Part shown: piece after piece, positions 13,368 through 16,892 of the stretch
Layout: each line of letters opens with the position of its first letter
How positions within the stretch are numbered: the first letter of the stretch is position 1
From: an uncultured Thalassolituus sp.
GTDB taxonomy: Bacteria; Pseudomonadota; Gammaproteobacteria; Pseudomonadales; Oceanobacteraceae
Assembly (NCBI GenBank): GCA_913054055.1
Contig: CAJXIT010000030.1
Coordinates: forward strand, 1 to 16,892
DNA: 16,892 nucleotides
Direction of reading: 5' to 3'
Program-made: the position numbers and the translations under genes
The notes under the pieces: model-generated
What the model was told of the DNA's origin: nothing
Seen by the model: the letters and a program-made list of their open reading frames with translations, nothing else
The model's database searches: none

Positions 13368-16280
13368 ATGGCGACACCCTCTCAACCTAATTTAAGCGCA
13401 TTAGAAAACCGCGACGAGTTCATCGGCCGTCACTTAAGCTTAAACATCAGCGACATCAACACCATGTTGGCTGAAGTGGGCGCAGAATCGTTAGACGACC
13501 TAACCAAGCAAATCGTGCCTGAATCCATTCTGCGTGAGCCGTTCCTACAAATGGGCGACGCCATTCCAGAAGCCGAAGCACTGGCCAACCTAAAAGCCCT
13601 TGCCGACCAAAACCAAGTATTCAAAAGCTACATTGGCATGGGCTACCACGACACCTCACTGCCAAACGTGATTGTGCGTAACGTATTAGAAAACCCAGGT
13701 TGGTACACAGCCTACACCCCTTACCAGCCTGAAATTGCCCAAGGCCGTTTAGAAGCCCTACTTAACTACCAGCAAATGGTCATCGACATGACCGGCATGG
13801 AACTGGCTAACGCGTCATTATTAGACGAAGCCACCGCTGCCGCTGAAGCCATGGCATTGATCAAACGTCAGGTGCGTAAAAACAAATCTAACGTATTTTT
13901 TGTAGATGAGCTTTGCCTACCGCAAACCATCGACGTATTAAAAACCCGTGCTGAAGGCTTTGGTTGGGAACTGCACATTGCCCCAGCCATTACCGCCGCC
14001 GACGTTGACTGCTTTGGTGCTTTATTCCAATACCCAGCCGTAGACGGCTCAATGACCGATTACCAAGACCTAATCGCTCAGCTGCATGAAAAGAACGCCA
14101 TGGTAGCCATGTCTACCGACCTTATGGCACTTGCCCTATTAAAATCGCCGGGCGAACTGGGCGCTGACGTTGCCCTAGGTAACAGCCAACGCTTTGGTGT
14201 GCCAATGGGCTTTGGTGGCCCACACGCGGCATTCTTTGCCACCAAAGATGCGTTCAAACGTTCTATGCCGGGTCGCTTAATCGGTGTGTCTATTGATGCT
14301 TCAGGTAACCGCGCATTACGTATGGCTCTGCAAACCCGTGAGCAACATATCCGCCGCGAGAAAGCCACATCAAACATTTGTACGGCTCAGGTTTTATTAT
14401 CTAACCTTGCGTCGTTCTACACGGTTTACCACGGTCGTGACGGCATCATCCGCATCGCCACACGTATTCACCGCATGACCGAAATTTTAGCCGCCGCATT
14501 AACCGATGCAGACATCGAAGGCCTAGTGATCGACAACCAAAATGCGTTCGATACCCTAACCATCGAAGTACCCAACAAAGTCGCCATTTTAGAGCGTGCT
14601 GAAAAAGCAGAGATTAACCTGCGTACTCAAAGCCAAGTGGATTTAGACGGCTTTATCGGTTTAAGCATCAGCGAAAACACCACTCGTGATGACCTGAAAA
14701 CTCTATTCACCGTGATCACAGGCCTAGAAGCCACGCAAGACAACTTTGACATCGATATGTTAGATGGCGAAGTAGAAAGCTCGATCCCTGAGTCACTAAA
14801 ACGTAACACCGACTTCTTAACTCACCCAGTATTCAACAGCTACCACACTGAACACGAAATGCTGCGTTACATGAAGCGTCTTGAAAATAAAGACCTTGCC
14901 ATGAACCACAGCATGATCACACTGGGCAGCTGCACCATGAAGCTGAACGCCACATCAGAAATGATTCCAGTGACCTGGCCAACCATTGGTGGCATTCACC
15001 CGTTTGCCCCTAAATCGCAAACCCCAGGTTACGAAAAACTATTAGCCAACTTTGACGAATGGTTACGCGACATCACCGGCTTTGATGCCATTTGTATGCA
15101 ACCTAACTCAGGTGCACAAGGTGAATACGCAGGTCTAATGGCCATTAAAAAATTCCACGAATCAAACGACGAAGGCCACCGTAACGTATGCCTGATTCCA
15201 CAATCAGCACACGGTACTAACCCAGCATCGGCTCAAATGGCCGGCATGCGCGTGGTAGTAACAAAATGCGATGAGCAAGGTAACGTTGACTTTGACGACC
15301 TAAAAGCAAAAGCAGAAGAACTAAAAGACAGCCTATCGTGCTTAATGATGACATACCCATCTACTCACGGTATTTATGAAGACGGCGCCAAAGAAATTTG
15401 TGCCATGATTCATGAAAACGGCGGCCAAGTTTACATGGACGGCGCCAACCTAAACGCACAAGTGGGCATCACTGCTCCGGGTTACATCGGTGCTGATGTT
15501 AGTCACATGAACCTACACAAAACCTTCGCTATCCCACACGGTGGCGGCGGTCCGGGCATGGGCCCAATCGGTGTAGCCAAACACCTTGCACCGTTTATTG
15601 CTAACCACAGCGTGCGCCCAATTGAAGATGAGTCAGTTGGCCAAACAGCAGTGAGCGCAGCACCCTACGGTTCAGCGTCTATCCTAACCATCTCATACAT
15701 GTACATTCACATGATGGGTGCAAAAGGTTTACGTCAGGCCACACAAATGGCCCTATTAAACGGTAACTACCTAAGCAAAAAACTGGGCGAACATTACCCA
15801 ATTTTATACTCAGGTCGTAACGGTCGTGTTGCTCACGAATGTATTGTGGATTTACGCCCAATCAAAGCAGAAACCGGCATCACAGAAGTAGATATTGCAA
15901 AACGTCTAAACGATTACGGTTTCCACGCGCCAACCATGAGCTTCCCGGTTGCGGGCACCTTTATGATTGAGCCAACAGAGTCTGAATCAAAAGCCGAGCT
16001 GGATCGCTTTATCGAAGCCATGGTGTGCATCCGCGAAGAAATCAACGCGGTACACGCTGGCGAAATGGACGAAGAAAACAATCCACTTAAAAACGCACCG
16101 CACACTGTGAAAGACATTTCAGGTGAATGGAACCGCCCTTACTCACGCCAGCAAGCAGCATTCCCAGTACCGGGTGTTTATGAAAATAAATTCTGGCCAA
16201 CGGTGAATAGAATTGATGATGTTTATGGAGATCGTAATTTAATCTGTAGCTGTCCTGCTATCGAAGAGTATGAGGATTAA
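13368..16280 (+). CDS. gcvP: GcvP, glycine dehydrogenase (decarboxylating), P-protein
   Basis: A PLP enzyme that decarboxylates glycine and loads the aminomethyl group onto lipoyl-GcvH. Its single 970-residue chain is the fused alpha-beta form, of normal length (E. coli 957). It is collinear with E. coli throughout: SYIGMGYHDTSLP, NPGWYTAYTPYQPEIAQGRLEALLN, LLDEATAAAEAM, QRFGVPMGFGGPHAAFF, TREQHIRREKATSNICTAQ, LGSCTMKLNA, QPNSGAQGEYAGL, SAHGTNPASA, and the cofactor site NLHKTFAIPHGGGGPGMGP, with the PLP lysine at about 718. It ends DVYGDRNLICSCPAIEEYED. GAAGG sits eight bases before the ATG. A terminator follows. It is transcribed apart from gcvTH, with its own long leader. Confidence 0.98.
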   Translation: MATPSQPNLSALENRDEFIGRHLSLNISDINTMLAEVGAESLDDLTKQIVPESILREPFLQMGDAIPEAEALANLKALADQNQVFKSYIGMGYHDTSLPNVIVRNVLENPGWYTAYTPYQPEIAQGRLEALLNYQQMVIDMTGMELANASLLDEATAAAEAMALIKRQVRKNKSNVFFVDELCLPQTIDVLKTRAEGFGWELHIAPAITAADVDCFGALFQYPAVDGSMTDYQDLIAQLHEKNAMVAMSTDLMALALLKSPGELGADVALGNSQRFGVPMGFGGPHAAFFATKDAFKRSMPGRLIGVSIDASGNRALRMALQTREQHIRREKATSNICTAQVLLSNLASFYTVYHGRDGIIRIATRIHRMTEILAAALTDADIEGLVIDNQNAFDTLTIEVPNKVAILERAEKAEINLRTQSQVDLDGFIGLSISENTTRDDLKTLFTVITGLEATQDNFDIDMLDGEVESSIPESLKRNTDFLTHPVFNSYHTEHEMLRYMKRLENKDLAMNHSMITLGSCTMKLNATSEMIPVTWPTIGGIHPFAPKSQTPGYEKLLANFDEWLRDITGFDAICMQPNSGAQGEYAGLMAIKKFHESNDEGHRNVCLIPQSAHGTNPASAQMAGMRVVVTKCDEQGNVDFDDLKAKAEELKDSLSCLMMTYPSTHGIYEDGAKEICAMIHENGGQVYMDGANLNAQVGITAPGYIGADVSHMNLHKTFAIPHGGGGPGMGPIGVAKHLAPFIANHSVRPIEDESVGQTAVSAAPYGSASILTISYMYIHMMGAKGLRQATQMALLNGNYLSKKLGEHYPILYSGRNGRVAHECIVDLRPIKAETGITEVDIAKRLNDYGFHAPTMSFPVAGTFMIEPTESESKAELDRFIEAMVCIREEINAVHAGEMDEENNPLKNAPHTVKDISGEWNRPYSRQQAAFPVPGVYENKFWPTVNRIDDVYGDRNLICSCPAIEEYED

Positions 16281-16323
16281 TTCTCATACTGTGTGACGGT
16301 GCCCCGCGCCGGAACAAACACTC

Positions 16324-16345
16324 AACGGCCTACGGGCCGTTTTTT
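16324..16345 (+). terminator. Rho-independent terminator after gcvP
   Basis: Stem AACGGCC / GGCCGTT with loop TACG (16331-16334) and a T-run to 16345. Confidence 0.93.
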
Positions 16346-16453
16346 ATTTCCTCACTCTATATCCCATTTAATCAGACCTTACTTACCGCCCTTTAGTAGA
16401 AGCATCGGGAATATAAACTCATATATGTAAAACTATATTGAATAGCCATCAAG

Positions 16454-16482
16454 TTGTAACGTGTAACGTTACATGCTACATT
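16454..16482 (+). promoter_or_regulatory. higBA promoter with autoregulatory-type operator
   Basis: TTGTAA -35 (16454-16459), a 17-base spacer, TACATT -10 (16477-16482). The spacer holds a perfect 12-base palindrome TGTAACGTTACA (16462-16473), and a further half-site GTAAC overlaps the -35 (16456-16460). This layout fits repression by the antitoxin or toxin-antitoxin complex. The predicted start of transcription falls on or near the ATG at 16489. Confidence 0.55.
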
Positions 16483-16488
16483 AAATCC

Positions 16489-16776
16489 ATGATCGAATCA
16501 TTCAAGGATGACTGGCTCTCAGATTACTACTGGGAAGCAACTGCCAGCAAGAAGATACCTAGCGACATAACGAATGCTTTAAATAGAAAGCTAACCATTA
16601 TTCATGCTGCTAGCGAAGAGAAGGATTTAAGGTGTCCGCCTGGAAATAGGTTTGAACACCTTAAAGGCAATCTTAAAGATTGGTGCTCTATTAGGATAAA
16701 CAAACAATATAGATTGATTTTTAAATGGGCTGATGGAAAAGCAACAGAGCTTTATCTTGACCCTCACAACTATTAA
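16489..16776 (+). CDS. higB: HigB-type (RelE superfamily) toxin
   Basis: A ribosome-dependent mRNA endonuclease toxin of the HigB/plasmid maintenance killer family. The 95-residue form starts MIESFKDDWLSDYYW, like HigB MIKSFKHKGLKLLFE. The central region PSDITNALNRKLTIIHAASEEKDL is followed by the conserved FEHLKGNLKDWCSIRINKQYRLIFKW core, with the basic and aromatic residues expected for the active cleft, and ends ATELYLDPHNY. A longer frame beginning TTG at 16438 is rejected because it runs through the promoter and operator. There is no Shine-Dalgarno before the ATG, in keeping with a possibly leaderless message. The toxin precedes the antitoxin by 11 bases, the usual higBA order. Its base use is more AT-rich than the gcvP upstream, consistent with an acquired module. 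Confidence 0.9.
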   Translation: MIESFKDDWLSDYYWEATASKKIPSDITNALNRKLTIIHAASEEKDLRCPPGNRFEHLKGNLKDWCSIRINKQYRLIFKWADGKATELYLDPHNY

Positions 16777-16787
16777 TGAGGTGGGCT

Positions 16788-16892
16788 ATGACGGCTGAAT
16801 TTCGTATACCAGGGCATGAGCCAGCCAGTGTTGGTTCAATACTTAAAGAAGAATTTCTAGATCCAATGAAAATATCTCAAGGTGATCTAGCA
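16788..16892 (+). CDS. higA: HigA-type antitoxin, N-terminal part (partial)
   Basis: The first 35 codons of an XRE-family helix-turn-helix antitoxin; the window edge cuts the rest. The visible sequence includes PASVGSILKEEFLDPMKISQGDLA, matching HigA PGEILKEEFLEPLGLSQ at the start of its DNA-binding domain. A strong ribosome site, GAGGTGGG, lies before the ATG, in contrast to the missing site in front of the toxin, so more antitoxin than toxin would be translated from the shared message. It is expected to neutralise HigB and repress the upstream promoter. Confidence 0.9.
   Translation, partial: MTAEFRIPGHEPASVGSILKEEFLDPMKISQGDLA

Noticed and set aside
16297..16311. CGGTGC-CCC-GCGCCG hairpin before the gcvP terminator
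   Set aside because: Six pairs including one T-G, and no T-run; the real terminator is the AACGGCC hairpin just after it.
16438..16488. Longer HigB starting at TTG 16438
   Set aside because: The added residues would be coded by the promoter and operator, and homologues begin at MIxSFK, matching 16489.
1..16892. tRNA or rRNA genes, CRISPR arrays, insertion sequences
   Set aside because: No cloverleaf, rRNA-like, repeat-spacer or transposase sequence was seen on either strand.

Overview
The window looks like chromosome from a marine-type gammaproteobacterium, possibly of the Oceanospirillales. RecB, RecC, GcvT, GcvH and GcvP all resemble their E. coli counterparts closely. The DNA is of moderate G+C, with many CTA leucine codons in the gcv genes. 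The taxon is an inference from protein resemblance and gene order, not a search result.

Layout. Bases 1-4722 (minus strand) hold recC followed by recB, overlapping by 8 bp; recB runs off the left edge. A divergent stand-alone Hpt phosphotransfer gene (4903-5268) converges on a two-gene minus-strand unit: a 2-hydroxychromene-2-carboxylate isomerase/DsbA-fold protein and a zinc-ribbon SAM methyltransferase (5272-6584). A 410-base intergenic region rich in dyad symmetries precedes a secreted protein of unassigned function (7007-7855). The glycine cleavage genes follow: gcvT and gcvH (8022-9595), then, after a 3.8 kb interval, gcvP (13368-16280). The interval holds an exported orphan protein bracketed by two near-identical terminators, and a likely two-gene unit of an APC amino-acid permease plus a membrane-anchored protein with a possible DAPG-hydrolase (PhlG) fold. 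After the gcvP terminator comes a higBA-type toxin-antitoxin pair; the antitoxin is cut by the right edge.

How the genes work together. RecB and RecC are two subunits of the RecBCD helicase-nuclease; recD would be expected beyond the left edge. GcvT, GcvH and GcvP, with the lipoamide dehydrogenase Lpd encoded elsewhere, oxidise glycine to CO2, ammonia and methylene-tetrahydrofolate. The permease between them could supply an amino-acid substrate, but only its position suggests this. HigB/HigA would form a self-repressing toxin-antitoxin unit.

Points most worth attention: (1) the recB frame switches at its Walker B motif (about 180-203) from clear RecB sequence to clear helicase IV (HelD)-like sequence, which means either an assembly chimera or a real helicase recombination; (2) the gcvP leader downstream of a good promoter is packed with nested inverted repeats and is not a recognisable glycine riboswitch; (3) twin terminators flank the orphan gene; (4) the higB promoter carries a perfect palindrome in its spacer and a predicted start of transcription on the ATG itself.
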